A DNA stretch of 64,000 nucleotides from Flavobacteriaceae bacterium GSB9 (GCA_022749295.1 CP062007.1:2604001-2668000), one strand, 5' to 3'; numbered from the stretch's first letter, positions 27,435-37,770 are shown. Numbers and translations are program-made. The notes: a model not told the origin generated them from the letters alone.

Positions 27435-28787
27435 ATGTACACATTTTCAAATAAATTAAAGACATTTTCTATCATTCTAATGGTATTGGGGCTATTAGGA
27501 GTAGGCTATGGTTTTATGACCTCTCACAAAACTTTTGAGGAGGTTGAGCAGATACTCGCAGAAGAAACACATCATGGTGGTGGACATGGAGAGGAAGCAG
27601 CACATGCAGCACCATCTCATGACGCCCATGCTGCAGAAGCTCACGGTGAAGAAGCTCATGCAGAAGTAGATGCCCACGCTAAACATGTTGAGCATGTTCA
27701 GCACCAAATAGCTAACCGTCCATGGTCTGCATTATATGTTGCGGCTTTTTTCTTTATGATGATTGCACTAGGTGTTTTGGCCTTTTATGCCATTCAAATT
27801 GCATCTCAAGCAGGTTGGTCGCCCGTACTATTTAGAGTTATGGAAGGTATTACCGCATATTTGTTGCCAGGAGCAGTAATTGTATTGCTAATAGCATTAG
27901 CATCAGGAACTATTGGGCATTACAACCTTTTCGTTTGGATGGACCCCGAAGTTGTAGAACACGATAAATTAATACAAGGTAAGTCCAGCTGGTTGAACAT
28001 TACTGGTTTTGCTATCCGTGGTGCTATTTTTATCGCTGGTTGGGTATTATACCGTCAGTTTGCTCGTAAATTCTCGGTGGCCCAAGACGAAGCTAACGAT
28101 AAGAAAAACTTTAAAAAGCTATTTAGAATTTCCGCAGGTTTTCTAGTATTCTTCATTTACACGGAATCAATGATGTCTTGGGATTGGATAATGAGTGCTG
28201 ATCCGCATTGGTTTTCTACGTTATTTGGGTGGTACGTGTTCGCTAGTATGTTTGTAAGTGGCATTACAGTAATAGCATTAATGGCTATTTACCTAAAATC
28301 AAGAGGCTATTTAGAGTTCGTAAATGAAAACCACATTCACGACGTCGCTAAGTTTATGTTTGCTATGAGTATATTCTGGACATACTTGTGGTTCTCACAA
28401 TTTATGCTTATTTGGTATTCAAATATTCCGGAAGAGGTTACTTACTTTATAAGCCGCTTTAACGATTACAAATTACCGTTCTTAGGTATGGTGGTCTTAA
28501 ACTTTGTGTTCCCAATTTTAATGTTGATGAATGCAGATTACAAAAGAATACCTTGGTTTGTTGTTATGACAGGTTTAGTTATACTATTTGGGCACTACAT
28601 TGATGTATTCAACATGATTATGCCTGCAACAGTTGGAGACAGATGGTTTATTGGTATTCCAGAAATTAGTTCGGTGTTGCTTTTTGCTGGACTGTTCATA
28701 TTTGTGGTATTTACAGCTTTAACCAAAGCACCATTACTAGTAAAAGGCTATCCTTTTAGAAAAGAAAGTGAAGAATTTCATTATTAA
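27435..28787 (+). CDS. actF: Alternative complex III subunit F (NrfD-like second membrane subunit)
   Basis: Second large membrane subunit, homologous to ActC, 450 residues with about ten transmembrane helices. Between TM1 (10-30) and TM2 (about 100) there is a His/Ala/Glu-rich loop (about 45-90, repeats of HAAEAHGEEAHAE), which might bind metal or simply be a flexible linker. The conserved FFIYTESMMSWDWIMSADPHWFSTLFGWY belt confirms the family. coxB follows 30 bases downstream. Confidence 0.93.
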   Translation: MYTFSNKLKTFSIILMVLGLLGVGYGFMTSHKTFEEVEQILAEETHHGGGHGEEAAHAAPSHDAHAAEAHGEEAHAEVDAHAKHVEHVQHQIANRPWSALYVAAFFFMMIALGVLAFYAIQIASQAGWSPVLFRVMEGITAYLLPGAVIVLLIALASGTIGHYNLFVWMDPEVVEHDKLIQGKSSWLNITGFAIRGAIFIAGWVLYRQFARKFSVAQDEANDKKNFKKLFRISAGFLVFFIYTESMMSWDWIMSADPHWFSTLFGWYVFASMFVSGITVIALMAIYLKSRGYLEFVNENHIHDVAKFMFAMSIFWTYLWFSQFMLIWYSNIPEEVTYFISRFNDYKLPFLGMVVLNFVFPILMLMNADYKRIPWFVVMTGLVILFGHYIDVFNMIMPATVGDRWFIGIPEISSVLLFAGLFIFVVFTALTKAPLLVKGYPFRKESEEFHY

Positions 28788-28817
28788 TTAAGAAATAAAT
28801 AAAGACGAACGATACCA

Positions 28818-29891
28818 ATGACTGCTTTATTAACAATTATAGTTTTAGTATTTATTTTAGTTGCCATTTGGCAAATGGTAAAGATTTTCGATTTGGCGCA
28901 AGCCAGAAATGAGAACCTTACCTCTGGTGTTGCTACCGACAAAGACAATAGAATTAATGGATATTTAATGATGGGCTTTTTGGCTTTCATCTATATCATC
29001 ACCATTGTTTGTTTTGTTAAATGGGGCGATTTACCATTATTATCCAATTCAGCTTCAGAGCACGGCCCAACCATAGACAATTTAATGATTGTTTCGTTGG
29101 TTATTATTTTCTTTGTTCAAACCATTACACAGTTTTTACTGCATTACTTTGCTTTTAAATACAAAGGCGAAAAAGGTAAAAAGGCCTTGTTCTTTGCCGA
29201 TAACAATAAACTTGAAGCCATTTGGACGATTATACCTGTAATAGTTTTAGCCGGTTTAATTATTTACGGTTTAAGCACATGGGTTAATATTATGGGAGTT
29301 GATGAAACAGACGATCCTATGGTGGTAGAATTGTATGCGCAACAGTTTAACTGGAAAGCTAGGTATGGTGGTGAAGACAATACTTTAGGTAAAGCAAACG
29401 TGCGTTTAATTGATATTGACCGTGCCAATATTTTAGGTTTGGATGAAGCCGATCCTAACGCTCAAGATGATGTTATTACGACCGAATTGCATTTACCAGT
29501 TGGAAAACCTGTATTATTTAAAATGCGTTCGCAAGATGTTTTGCACTCAGCCTATATGCCTCACTTTAGAGCTCAGATGAACTGTGTGCCAGGTATGATT
29601 ACACAATTTGGATTTACACCAACGGTAACCACAGCCGATATGCGCCAAACACCAGAAATAGTAGAAAAAGTTCAAAACATTAATAATATTAGAGTTGAAA
29701 AAAGTAAAGAATTGATAGCCAAAGGCGAAGATGCCTTAGAGCGCTATGACTTTGATTACCTTTTACTATGTAACAAAATCTGTGGAAAATCACACTATAA
29801 CATGCAAATGAAGATAATAGTGGAAACGCAAGAAGAATTTGATGCTTGGATGAAAGAACAAAAGGAATTTAAGAACTCTCTAGTTAATTAA
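28818..29891 (+). CDS. coxB: Cytochrome c oxidase subunit II
   Basis: Carries the CuA centre that accepts electrons for the heme-copper oxidase. The protein (357 residues) has an unusual extra N-terminal helix before the two canonical transmembrane helices (about 50-75 and 95-115; then KLEAIWTIIPVIVLAGL). CuA ligands are present: Cys318, Cys322, His326 and Met329 in CNKICGKSHYNM, plus the earlier His in QDVLHSAYMPHFR. Directly preceded by the act genes and followed by coxA. Confidence 0.96.
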   Translation: MTALLTIIVLVFILVAIWQMVKIFDLAQARNENLTSGVATDKDNRINGYLMMGFLAFIYIITIVCFVKWGDLPLLSNSASEHGPTIDNLMIVSLVIIFFVQTITQFLLHYFAFKYKGEKGKKALFFADNNKLEAIWTIIPVIVLAGLIIYGLSTWVNIMGVDETDDPMVVELYAQQFNWKARYGGEDNTLGKANVRLIDIDRANILGLDEADPNAQDDVITTELHLPVGKPVLFKMRSQDVLHSAYMPHFRAQMNCVPGMITQFGFTPTVTTADMRQTPEIVEKVQNINNIRVEKSKELIAKGEDALERYDFDYLLLCNKICGKSHYNMQMKIIVETQEEFDAWMKEQKEFKNSLVN

Positions 29892-29917
29892 TAAAAAAAG
29901 AAAAACGAAATAAGATT

Positions 29918-31708
29918 ATGTCAGCACACGCAGATACTCACGCTCACGACGACCACGGACATCATCATAAAGAAACGTTTGTAACTAAATATATATTTAG
30001 CCAAGACCATAAGATGATAGCCAAACAGTACCTTATTACAGGTACGATAATGGGCGTTATAGGTGTTTTAATGTCTATGATGTTCCGTATGCAAATTGCA
30101 TGGCCAGAAGAGCCAAACGTATTGTTTGAAGCTCTACTGGGAAAATGGGCGCCAGATGGTGTTATGGATGCCGATATATATTTGGCATTGGTTACCATTC
30201 ATGGTACCATAATGGTGTTCTTTGTGCTTACAGCTGGCTTAAGTGGTACATTTAGTAATTTACTCATTCCACTGCAAATTGGTGCCCGCGATATGGCATC
30301 AGGCTTTTTGAACATGGTATCGTACTGGTTATTCTTTTTATCGAGTGTAATCATGGTTATTTCATTGTTTGTTGAAGCAGGACCAGCAGCGGCAGGTTGG
30401 ACCATTTATCCCCCGTTAAGTGCATTGCCAATGGCTCAAGGTGGTTCGGGTATGGGTATGACCTTGTGGTTAGTAGCCATGGCTATCTTTATAGCCTCTT
30501 CATTACTAGGTTCGTTAAACTACATTGTTACCGTGCTTAATTTGCGTACCAAAGGAATGTCTATGACAAGACTCCCTCTAACAATCTGGGCATTTTTCAT
30601 TACAGCGGTTATCGGTGTAATCTCATTCCCAGTACTATTATCTGCCGCACTATTATTAATCATGGATAGAAGTTTTGGAACATCATTCTTCTTATCGGAT
30701 ATATTTATTCAAGGTGAAGTATTACATTATCAAGGCGGTTCGCCTGTACTTTTTGAACACTTGTTCTGGTTCTTAGGGCATCCTGAAGTATACATTGTAA
30801 TCTTACCAGCCATGGGACTGGTTTCTGAAATTATGGCTTCTAATTCACGTAAACCTATTTTTGGTTATCGTGCGATGATTGCCTCAATTTTAGCTATTGC
30901 TTTCCTTTCAACTATTGTATGGGGACACCACATGTTTGTTTCGGGAATGAACCCATTCTTAGGATCTGTGTTTACCTTCACAACGTTATTAATTGCAATT
31001 CCATCGGCGGTAAAAGCCTTTAACTGGATTACTACCATTTGGAAAGGAAACTTGCAAATGAATCCTGCCATGTTATTCTCCATTGGTTTTGTGTCAACAT
31101 TTATTACCGGAGGGTTAACAGGTATTATATTAGGTGATTCTGCGTTAGATATTAACGTTCACGATACGTATTTTGTTGTGGCGCACTTCCACTTAGTAAT
31201 GGGTATATCGGCATTGTATGGTATGTTTGCCGGTATTTATCACTGGTATCCTAAAATGTTTGGACGTATGTTAAACAAAAACTTGGGTTACATCCACTTC
31301 TGGATTACTGCCGTATGTGCTTATGGTGTGTTCTTCCCTATGCATTTTATTGGAATGGCGGGTCTACCACGTCGTTATTACACGAACAGTAACTTCCCTT
31401 TATTTGATGATTTAGCGAACGTAAATGTGGTAATAACCGTATTTGCGTTAGTAGGAGGTGTTGTGCAAATTGTTTATTTGTACAATTTCTTTGCAAGCAT
31501 TTTCTATGGTAAAAAAGCACCACAAAACCCTTGGAAATCTACAACTTTAGAATGGACAACGCCTGTTGAACATATGCACGGGAACTGGCCAGGTGAAATA
31601 CCACACGTACACCGTTGGGCTTACGATTACAGCAAACCAGGTCATGACGTCGACTTTGTGCCTCAAAATATCCCGTTAAAAGACGGCGAAGAGGAGTTGC
31701 ATCATTAG
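29918..31708 (+). CDS. coxA: Cytochrome c oxidase subunit I
   Basis: Catalytic subunit of an aa3-type heme-copper oxidase that reduces oxygen and pumps protons. The 596 residues contain twelve helices, after a His/Asp-rich N-terminal tail (ADTHAHDDHGHHH) not needed for catalysis. CuB and heme ligands are visible: HPEVY (with the cross-linked His-Tyr pair), WGHHMF and HDTYFVVAHFHLVMG. HPEVY marks it as an A-type enzyme. It is the last gene of act-cox; subunit III and IV genes are at 58.4-60.4 kb. Confidence 0.97.
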   Translation: MSAHADTHAHDDHGHHHKETFVTKYIFSQDHKMIAKQYLITGTIMGVIGVLMSMMFRMQIAWPEEPNVLFEALLGKWAPDGVMDADIYLALVTIHGTIMVFFVLTAGLSGTFSNLLIPLQIGARDMASGFLNMVSYWLFFLSSVIMVISLFVEAGPAAAGWTIYPPLSALPMAQGGSGMGMTLWLVAMAIFIASSLLGSLNYIVTVLNLRTKGMSMTRLPLTIWAFFITAVIGVISFPVLLSAALLLIMDRSFGTSFFLSDIFIQGEVLHYQGGSPVLFEHLFWFLGHPEVYIVILPAMGLVSEIMASNSRKPIFGYRAMIASILAIAFLSTIVWGHHMFVSGMNPFLGSVFTFTTLLIAIPSAVKAFNWITTIWKGNLQMNPAMLFSIGFVSTFITGGLTGIILGDSALDINVHDTYFVVAHFHLVMGISALYGMFAGIYHWYPKMFGRMLNKNLGYIHFWITAVCAYGVFFPMHFIGMAGLPRRYYTNSNFPLFDDLANVNVVITVFALVGGVVQIVYLYNFFASIFYGKKAPQNPWKSTTLEWTTPVEHMHGNWPGEIPHVHRWAYDYSKPGHDVDFVPQNIPLKDGEEELHH

Positions 31709-31733
31709 TTTACAGAATGTTCTAAAAATAAAT

Positions 31734-31766
31734 TTAAAGCCTTTCCATTTTGGATAGGCTTTTTTG
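31734..31766 (+). terminator. coxA: Terminator after coxA
   Basis: AAAGCCT (31736-31742) pairs with AGGCTTT (31756-31762), and inner TCCA/TGGA pairs extend the stem; a T run follows. It lies about 30 bases after the coxA stop. Confidence 0.85.
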
Positions 31767-31870
31767 TTACAGATCAAGAAGATTAATTGCTCTTATTCTG
31801 CTACAAAAATTAAGTGATAAACTTTAGATTCATTGAGATGTTATCTCACCATTGTAAAGAGCTTTTTGAT

Positions 31871-31878
31871 TATATTTG
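31871..31878 (+). promoter_or_regulatory. ruvB: -7 box of ruvB; likely leaderless mRNA
   Basis: TATATTTG is a perfect -7 box only 6 bases before the ruvB ATG (31885), so transcription should start at or beside the start codon. This also rules out the in-frame TTG at 31876, which lies inside the box. Confidence 0.65.
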
Positions 31879-31884
31879 TTTAGT

Positions 31885-32907
31885 ATGAACGAAAACCTTG
31901 ATCCAACAAACAATAATTTTTCTCCAGAGGAAATCGATGTAGAGAAAAAATTAAGACCCTTGTCTTTTGAAGATTTTACAGGTCAAAATCAGGTATTGGA
32001 AAACCTACAGATTTTTGTTCAGGCTGCAAATTTACGTACCGAAGCACTCGATCACACATTGTTTCACGGTCCTCCTGGCCTTGGGAAAACAACTTTAGCA
32101 CATATTTTAGCCAATGAGCTCGATGTAGGTATAAAAGTTACCTCAGGGCCTGTATTAGATAAACCTGGCGATTTGGCGGGCTTGTTAACTAACTTAGAAG
32201 AGCGTGATGTGCTTTTTATTGATGAAATACATCGATTAAGCCCTATTGTTGAAGAGTATCTCTACTCGGCTATGGAGGATTACAAAATTGATATTATGAT
32301 CGAAACGGGACCCAATGCCCGTACGGTTCAAATAAATCTTAATCCGTTTACTTTGGTTGGTGCTACAACGCGATCGGGGCTATTAACTTCGCCCATGCGC
32401 GCGCGTTTCGGAATTCAAAGTAGGCTTCAGTATTACAACACAGAGTTGCTCACTACTATTATTCAAAGAAGTGCAGGGATTTTAAACGTTCCTATTACCA
32501 TGGAAGCTGCAGTTGAAATAGCCGGCAGAAGTCGAGGTACACCTCGAATTGCCAATGCATTATTGCGCCGTGTTCGTGATTTTGCCCAGATAAAGGGTAA
32601 TGGAAGTATTGATATAAAAATATCAAAATTCGCACTGGAAGCCCTAAATGTTGATGCCCATGGCCTGGATGAAATGGACAATAAAATCCTGACAACCATT
32701 ATTGAAAAATTTAAAGGTGGCCCTGTTGGTATTACGACTATTGCCACAGCCGTTAGTGAGAGTCCAGAAACTATTGAAGAGGTTTATGAGCCTTTTTTAA
32801 TCCAGCAAGGTTTCATTATGCGAACCCCACGTGGCCGTGAAGTGACTGAGCAAGCTTACAAACATCTTGGAAAAATAAAAGGGCCTACGCAAGGTGGATT
32901 GTTTTAA
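31885..32907 (+). CDS. ruvB: Holliday junction branch migration ATPase RuvB
   Basis: AAA+ motor that drives branch migration with RuvA. It has 340 residues from ATG 31885. Walker A is GPPGLGKTT (about residue 63), Walker B LFIDEIHR (about 115), sensor 1 in LVGATTRSG, and the C-terminal winged helix (about 260-340) ends with [17 protein letters not shown]. The length and sequence are standard. ruvA is found in this window too, 12 kb away at 44666, not next to ruvB. Confidence 0.97.
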   Translation: MNENLDPTNNNFSPEEIDVEKKLRPLSFEDFTGQNQVLENLQIFVQAANLRTEALDHTLFHGPPGLGKTTLAHILANELDVGIKVTSGPVLDKPGDLAGLLTNLEERDVLFIDEIHRLSPIVEEYLYSAMEDYKIDIMIETGPNARTVQINLNPFTLVGATTRSGLLTSPMRARFGIQSRLQYYNTELLTTIIQRSAGILNVPITMEAAVEIAGRSRGTPRIANALLRRVRDFAQIKGNGSIDIKISKFALEALNVDAHGLDEMDNKILTTIIEKFKGGPVGITTIATAVSESPETIEEVYEPFLIQQGFIMRTPRGREVTEQAYKHLGKIKGPTQGGLF

Positions 32908-32914
32908 CACTTTG

Positions 32915-32940
32915 TGTCATTCTGAACTTGTTTCAGAATC
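32915..32940. repeat. Short intergenic palindromic repeat of a type dispersed in Flavobacteriia
   Basis: ATTCTGAA (32919-32926) pairs with TTCAGAAT (32932-32939) around CTTGT, inside the phrase GTCATTCTGAACTTGTTTCAG. From general knowledge this phrase recurs in intergenic regions of many Flavobacteriaceae genomes, but here only one copy is visible. It fills most of the ruvB-queG gap. Confidence 0.6.
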
Positions 32941-32949
32941 GCATCATAC

Positions 32950-33876
32950 ATGAATCAAAAATCTAAACATACCCAACTCATCAAATCCGAAGCTAAACGT
33001 CTCGGTTTTTTGTCCTGTGGTGTCAGCAAAGCCCAATTTTTAGAAGACGAAGCCCCACGTTTGGAAAAATGGCTAAACAATAACATGAACGGCAAAATGC
33101 AGTACATGGAAAACCATTTTGATAAACGATTAGACCCTACAAAACTGGTAGAAGGCTCTAAAAGTGTGGTGTCGCTATTATTGAATTACTTTCCATCTGA
33201 AAGGCAAAATTCTGAAAGTTATAAACTCTCAAAATATGCTTATGGTACCGATTACCATTTTGTTATTAAAGATAAATTGAAATCACTCTTGCAGTTTATT
33301 CAAGATGAAATTGGTGAAGTCAGTGGTCGTGCTTTTGTTGATTCTGCACCGGTTTTAGATAAAGCTTGGGCGGCCAAAAGTGGTTTGGGCTGGATAGGTA
33401 AACACAGTAACTTGTTAACTCAGCAAGTCGGTTCGTTTTATTTTATTGCCGAACTCATTATTGATTTGGAATTGGAATATGACAACCCAACAACAGACCA
33501 TTGCGGAACTTGTACAGCCTGTATTGATGCTTGTCCAACGGAAGCTATCTTAGAGCCATATGTTGTTGACGGGAGTAAGTGTATTTCCTATCTTACCATT
33601 GAGTTAAAAGATAATATCCCTACAGAATTTAAAGGAAAAATGGACGATTGGATGTTTGGCTGCGATATATGTCAAGATGTGTGCCCTTGGAACCGCTTTT
33701 CAAAACCTCATAGCGAACCATTATTCAACCCGCATTCCGAGTTATTGGGCATGAGTAAAAAGGACTGGGAAGAAATAACCGAAGATACTTTTAGTAAAGT
33801 TTTTAAAAAATCGGCTGTAAAGCGAACCAAATATGCAGGATTAAAGCGAAATATTGAATTTTTAAGGGATTATTAG
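32950..33876 (+). CDS. queG: Epoxyqueuosine reductase QueG
   Basis: Last step of queuosine tRNA modification: reduces epoxyqueuosine to queuosine with a cobalamin and two [4Fe-4S] clusters. The 308-residue protein has the cobalamin-binding N-terminal domain (10-170) with the conserved KYAYGTDYH and [26 protein letters not shown]. The ferredoxin-like cluster motifs [15 protein letters not shown] (about 185-200) and [11 protein letters not shown] (about 240-250) follow. It lacks the C-terminal HEAT repeats of some homologues. It runs convergently into lacI (4-base overlap of the 3' ends). Confidence 0.95.
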   Translation: MNQKSKHTQLIKSEAKRLGFLSCGVSKAQFLEDEAPRLEKWLNNNMNGKMQYMENHFDKRLDPTKLVEGSKSVVSLLLNYFPSERQNSESYKLSKYAYGTDYHFVIKDKLKSLLQFIQDEIGEVSGRAFVDSAPVLDKAWAAKSGLGWIGKHSNLLTQQVGSFYFIAELIIDLELEYDNPTTDHCGTCTACIDACPTEAILEPYVVDGSKCISYLTIELKDNIPTEFKGKMDDWMFGCDICQDVCPWNRFSKPHSEPLFNPHSELLGMSKKDWEEITEDTFSKVFKKSAVKRTKYAGLKRNIEFLRDY

Positions 33877-34913
33877 ATGGTTTCTTTTTTAGTAGAATTT
33901 CTTTTTATCAAAGCTGTTTCTAATTTTATAACCTCATGTTCGATAGTTTTATTTTTTTTAACGGCTTTAATCTCTTTGTATAATTGTTTAAATGCAATCT
34001 TACCCATTTGGTATCCCGGTTGGTCTATAGTGGTCAGGGAAGGAGAAATAACCGAAGACATAAACCAATTGCTAAACCCAACAATACTTATTTCGTCGGG
34101 TATTTTGATACCTTGTTTATTAAATTCAGTTATCGCACCAATGGCTACTAAATCGGTGTTGATAAAAATCCCATCAACATCATCGTGTTCTTTCAATAGC
34201 CTTTTTGCATTGTTTTGTCCCTCTTCAAAACTCATGTCGCCACACTCGCATAAATATACTAAAGAGGGGTCGAAAACCATATTGTTGTCTTCTAAAGCTT
34301 TTTTATAACCCAAAAACCTATCGATTGAATTTTGTGGCAGAAGTGAACCCCTAAAATGTGCAATTCGTTTGCAGCCAGTATTTATTAGATGCTGGGTAGC
34401 CATATAAGCAGCCTTTCTATCATCTATAATAACTTTAGAGCATTTTACAACTTTGGCTATTTTATCAAACATAACCAAAGGCTTTTCCTGGGCTATAATA
34501 TCATTTAAATGACTAAAATTAGAAGTTTCATTGGCTAAGGAAATTAAAATGCCATCTACCCGTTGGCTCATCAATAAATCAATTTGTTGCTTTTCTAATT
34601 CGTACGATTCGTTTGACTGTAAAATAATAACCAGATATCCCTTTTTTTTAGCTTGAGAAACAATGCCTTTTATAACGTTCGAAAAAAAGTGATGAACTAC
34701 CTCGGGAATAATCAAACCAATTATCATTGATTTTTTGGTCCTTAAATTAACCGCAAAAATATTGGGTTTGTAGTTGAGTTCTTTAGCAGTTTTCCTTACA
34801 AGTTTTTTTGTTTTTTTGCTAATGTCTGGATAGTCTTTAAGAGCTTTCGATACAGCAGTTACTGAAATACCCAATTTTTCCGCAATTTGTTTTAGGGTTA
34901 CCGCTTCTTTCAT
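33873..34913 (-). CDS. LacI-family transcriptional regulator of the sugar locus
   Basis: Sugar-responsive regulator, 346 residues. The N-terminal LacI HTH (1-50) reads [31 protein letters not shown], with hinge helix region around [11 protein letters not shown]. The periplasmic-binding-protein-like effector domain (60-340) follows. It is divergent from the TonB receptor and catabolic genes; the 232-base gap holds two LacI-type operators, so it most likely controls both itself and the sugar genes. The effector is inferred to be sucrose, fructose or a phosphorylated product, from the neighbours only. Confidence 0.93.
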   Translation of the reverse strand: MKEAVTLKQIAEKLGISVTAVSKALKDYPDISKKTKKLVRKTAKELNYKPNIFAVNLRTKKSMIIGLIIPEVVHHFFSNVIKGIVSQAKKKGYLVIILQSNESYELEKQQIDLLMSQRVDGILISLANETSNFSHLNDIIAQEKPLVMFDKIAKVVKCSKVIIDDRKAAYMATQHLINTGCKRIAHFRGSLLPQNSIDRFLGYKKALEDNNMVFDPSLVYLCECGDMSFEEGQNNAKRLLKEHDDVDGIFINTDLVAIGAITEFNKQGIKIPDEISIVGFSNWFMSSVISPSLTTIDQPGYQMGKIAFKQLYKEIKAVKKNKTIEHEVIKLETALIKRNSTKKETI

Positions 34914-35023
34914 CTAATAGAATTTTGTTATAGCTTATTTTTCAGTTGTCCGTTTTTTTGGAGTGTTGGGAATGGTATCCCGATCATTAGTTATGGTAAA
35001 TATAAAAGTTAATTTTTATAATT

Positions 35024-35059
35024 ACTAAAACGATTTAGTTTAAACTAAATCGTTTTAGT
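35024..35059. promoter_or_regulatory. 36-bp perfect palindrome: two LacI-type operators
   Basis: The 36 bases are perfectly self-complementary around 35041/35042. Each half is itself a near-palindrome centred on CG: ACTAAAACGATTTAGT (35024-35039, CG at 35031-35032) and ACTAAATCGTTTTAGT (35044-35059, CG at 35051-35052). Central CG is the hallmark of LacI-family operators, and the 20-bp centre-to-centre spacing (about two turns) places two dimers on one face of the DNA. The site lies between lacI and the TonB receptor and next to the receptor's promoter. Confidence 0.85.
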
Positions 35060-35067
35060 TTGGTTAA

Positions 35068-35101
35068 TTGATAAAAAACATACATTTCAAGTGTAGATTT
35101 G
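35068..35101 (+). promoter_or_regulatory. Promoter of the sugar locus
   Basis: TAGATTTG (35094-35101) is a -7 box, with TTG at 35068-35070 as a possible -33 element 23 bases upstream. It starts right after the double operator and gives a leader of about 35 bases before the receptor ATG. Confidence 0.6.
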
Positions 35102-35145
35102 TTAAAAATAGACCAATTAAATTTTGAATAACTAAAAAAGACAAA

Positions 35146-37770
35146 ATGAACACATTAAAGAACAAAGGGATTTTATTGATTGTAATGCTCCTTTCGGTAG
35201 GAAGTGTAATGGCACAATCAATATCAGGAAACGTAAAAGACGAAGCTGGGGTGCCGTTGCCTGGTGTTAACGTTATTTTAGAAGGAACCTCCAAGGGTTC
35301 GGTGACAGATTTTGATGGAAATTATTCTATCAATAATGTTGAAAATGGAACATATACATTGGTCGCTTCATTTTTGGGTTATGCTAAGTTTTCACAAAGT
35401 GTAACTGTTAGTGGAGCAGATGTTTTGGTTAACCTTACTATGAAGGAAGATACCCAATCGCTAGACCAAGTTGTGATAACGGGTGTAGTAAATCCAAAAT
35501 CAAAAATCGAATCGAGTGTATCGGTTTCAACAATGGACGTAAAACTGATTGAGCAGGCTGCTCCGCGTAGTTCGGGTGAGCTTTTTAGAAACATTCCGGG
35601 TATTCGTGCCGAATCATCGGGTGGTGAAGGTAATGCCAACTTTAATGTACGTGGTGTGCCTATTTCTTCGGGCGGTTCTAGATATTTTCAAATTCAAGAG
35701 GATGGTTTGCCTTTAAATTTATTTGGAGATACCTCTTTTGGTAATGCCGATAACTTTTTAAGAATCGATTCTAATATTGGTAGAGTTGAAGCTATTAGAG
35801 GTGGTTCGGCCTCAACACAAACTTCAAATGGACCTGCTGGTATCATCAACATGATTAGCAAAACAGGTTCAACTGAGGGCGGTTCTGTGGGTACAACGTT
35901 TGGATTGGATTACCAAACTAGCCGATTGGATTTTGAATATGGTACGCCTTTAGAAAACGGCTTTTCCTATCACATGGGCGGATTTATCAGAACAGGTAAA
36001 GGCCCTCGTGAAATTGGCTACCAAGGTAACAAAGGTGGGCAATTTAAAGCTAACCTTACCAAAAGATTTGATAATGGCTATGTGCGTGTTTATACAAAAT
36101 TACTCAACGACAGGTCTGTAATGTATTTGCCTATGCCTATGTTGCTAAAAGGTAACAATGACGACCCTACTTTCGATAACTTACCAGGTTTCGACATTAC
36201 TTCAGATGCGGTACATTCAGCCTATTTACAACAAAGTGCGGGAACATCGCCCTTCAGTGGAGAAAACCATGTAAACGATGTTAGAAATGGAAACAATCCC
36301 ATATCAAAAGCTTTGGGAGCGGAGTTCTCTTTTAGCTTGCCAAAAGATTGGAAAGTTACTGGTAAAGCAAGATATTCAAACAATAGCGGAGAGTGGGTGT
36401 CTCCGTTTACTGCGGCTGTTGGATCTGTTTCTGAAATTGAAACTACAGCCAGAGATGCTGTAAATGCTACTGGTTCTTTAGTATATTCAGATGGCGATAG
36501 AGAAGATTTCAATCCTTCAAACGGTTTGGCACAAATTATACACATGTTCGATGTAACGGTTGATGATTTAAGTAATTTCTTTGGAGATGTTAAAGTGTCG
36601 AAGAAAATAAGTGACAATGTTGGGTTTACTGCTGGTTTGTTTACGGCAACCCAAAATACTAAAATTGGATGGCAATGGAGTTCGTTTATTTCTGAGGTAA
36701 AAGGTGACGGACAAGCAAGATTGGCAGATTTCGATGGATTCTCAAGAAATGGCCAGTATTCTTACGGAACTCCGGTTTGGGGTAATTGCTGCCAACGTAA
36801 ATACAACACGGTTCACAATGTAAATTCACCATATGTTGGTATTGATGCCGATATTACTGAAAAATTAAACTTTGATGGTAGTGTCCGTTTTGAAAATGTT
36901 CGTGTAAACGGAAACATTCAGGCTGGGCCAACAAGCCAAGGTAATTATGATTACGATGGAAATGGTACTATTGAAGGTATTGAAGAAAGCGTACCAGTAA
37001 TTATTGGTAATGCCGGACAAATTATTGACGATAAATACAACTTTGTATCGTATTCTGCTGGTCTTAATTACAAATTAAATGAAGGTTCGGCTGTGTTTGC
37101 AAGATATAGTTCTGGTGCTTCAGGTAGAGCGGCCGATAGAAATAACTACGGAACAGATGGTAAAGCCGATGTGCAATACGATGAGGTATCTCAACTTGAA
37201 GTTGGTTTCAAGAAAAGATTGAACAACGGGGTACTTAACCTTACTGGATTTATGAGTAATACAGATGAAGGTTTAAGTAATGAGTTGAATCGTTCGGTAG
37301 GAAACCCATTTAAAGCACTTGGTTTAGAGGCCGAAACGGCATTAGCTTTTGGAGAAAACTTAACATTTAATGGTTCTTTTACTTGGACCAAAGCTGAAAT
37401 TGACGGTGGAGAAAACAAAGGAAATACGCCAAGAAGACAGGCCGATTTGGTTTACAACTTATCGCCATCTTATAACTTCGGTGAAAATAAGCAGCACGGT
37501 TTCGCATTAAGCGTTTTGGGCACCACGAAATCTTATGCTCAAGATGATAATGATTTAGTTATGCCGGCATATGCCTACTTTAACTTAATAGGTAGAGCGG
37601 GGCTAACCAAAGGGTTGTCATTAGTACTAAGTGTTAATAACCTATTCGATACCGTTGGGATTACAGAAGTTGAAGGTAATGGTGATGGTGCTTTTGGCAA
37701 CAACCGATTGGTTAGAGCAAGGTCTATTAGTGGTCGCTCATCAACTGTTTCATTACAGTATAAATTTTAA
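35146..37770 (+). CDS. TonB-dependent outer-membrane receptor, probable sugar (sucrose) importer
   Basis: Active outer-membrane transporter of 874 residues. A signal peptide (1-24, ending SVMAQ) leads into a carboxypeptidase-regulatory-like domain (25-110: SISGNVKDEAGVPLPGVNVIL). A TonB-box-like DQVVITG and the plug (about 120-235: ELFRNIPGIRAESSGGEGNANFNVRG) follow, then a 22-strand barrel ending SLQYKF. The CarboxypepD-like domain is shared with SusC, but no SusD lipoprotein gene accompanies it, so it likely imports a small sugar alone. It heads an operon with a transporter, fructokinase and phosphorylase. Confidence 0.9.
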   Translation: MNTLKNKGILLIVMLLSVGSVMAQSISGNVKDEAGVPLPGVNVILEGTSKGSVTDFDGNYSINNVENGTYTLVASFLGYAKFSQSVTVSGADVLVNLTMKEDTQSLDQVVITGVVNPKSKIESSVSVSTMDVKLIEQAAPRSSGELFRNIPGIRAESSGGEGNANFNVRGVPISSGGSRYFQIQEDGLPLNLFGDTSFGNADNFLRIDSNIGRVEAIRGGSASTQTSNGPAGIINMISKTGSTEGGSVGTTFGLDYQTSRLDFEYGTPLENGFSYHMGGFIRTGKGPREIGYQGNKGGQFKANLTKRFDNGYVRVYTKLLNDRSVMYLPMPMLLKGNNDDPTFDNLPGFDITSDAVHSAYLQQSAGTSPFSGENHVNDVRNGNNPISKALGAEFSFSLPKDWKVTGKARYSNNSGEWVSPFTAAVGSVSEIETTARDAVNATGSLVYSDGDREDFNPSNGLAQIIHMFDVTVDDLSNFFGDVKVSKKISDNVGFTAGLFTATQNTKIGWQWSSFISEVKGDGQARLADFDGFSRNGQYSYGTPVWGNCCQRKYNTVHNVNSPYVGIDADITEKLNFDGSVRFENVRVNGNIQAGPTSQGNYDYDGNGTIEGIEESVPVIIGNAGQIIDDKYNFVSYSAGLNYKLNEGSAVFARYSSGASGRAADRNNYGTDGKADVQYDEVSQLEVGFKKRLNNGVLNLTGFMSNTDEGLSNELNRSVGNPFKALGLEAETALAFGENLTFNGSFTWTKAEIDGGENKGNTPRRQADLVYNLSPSYNFGENKQHGFALSVLGTTKSYAQDDNDLVMPAYAYFNLIGRAGLTKGLSLVLSVNNLFDTVGITEVEGNGDGAFGNNRLVRARSISGRSSTVSLQYKF

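Noticed and set aside
31876-31884. TTG start for ruvB
   Set aside because: The TTG lies inside the -7 promoter box, so it would not be transcribed.
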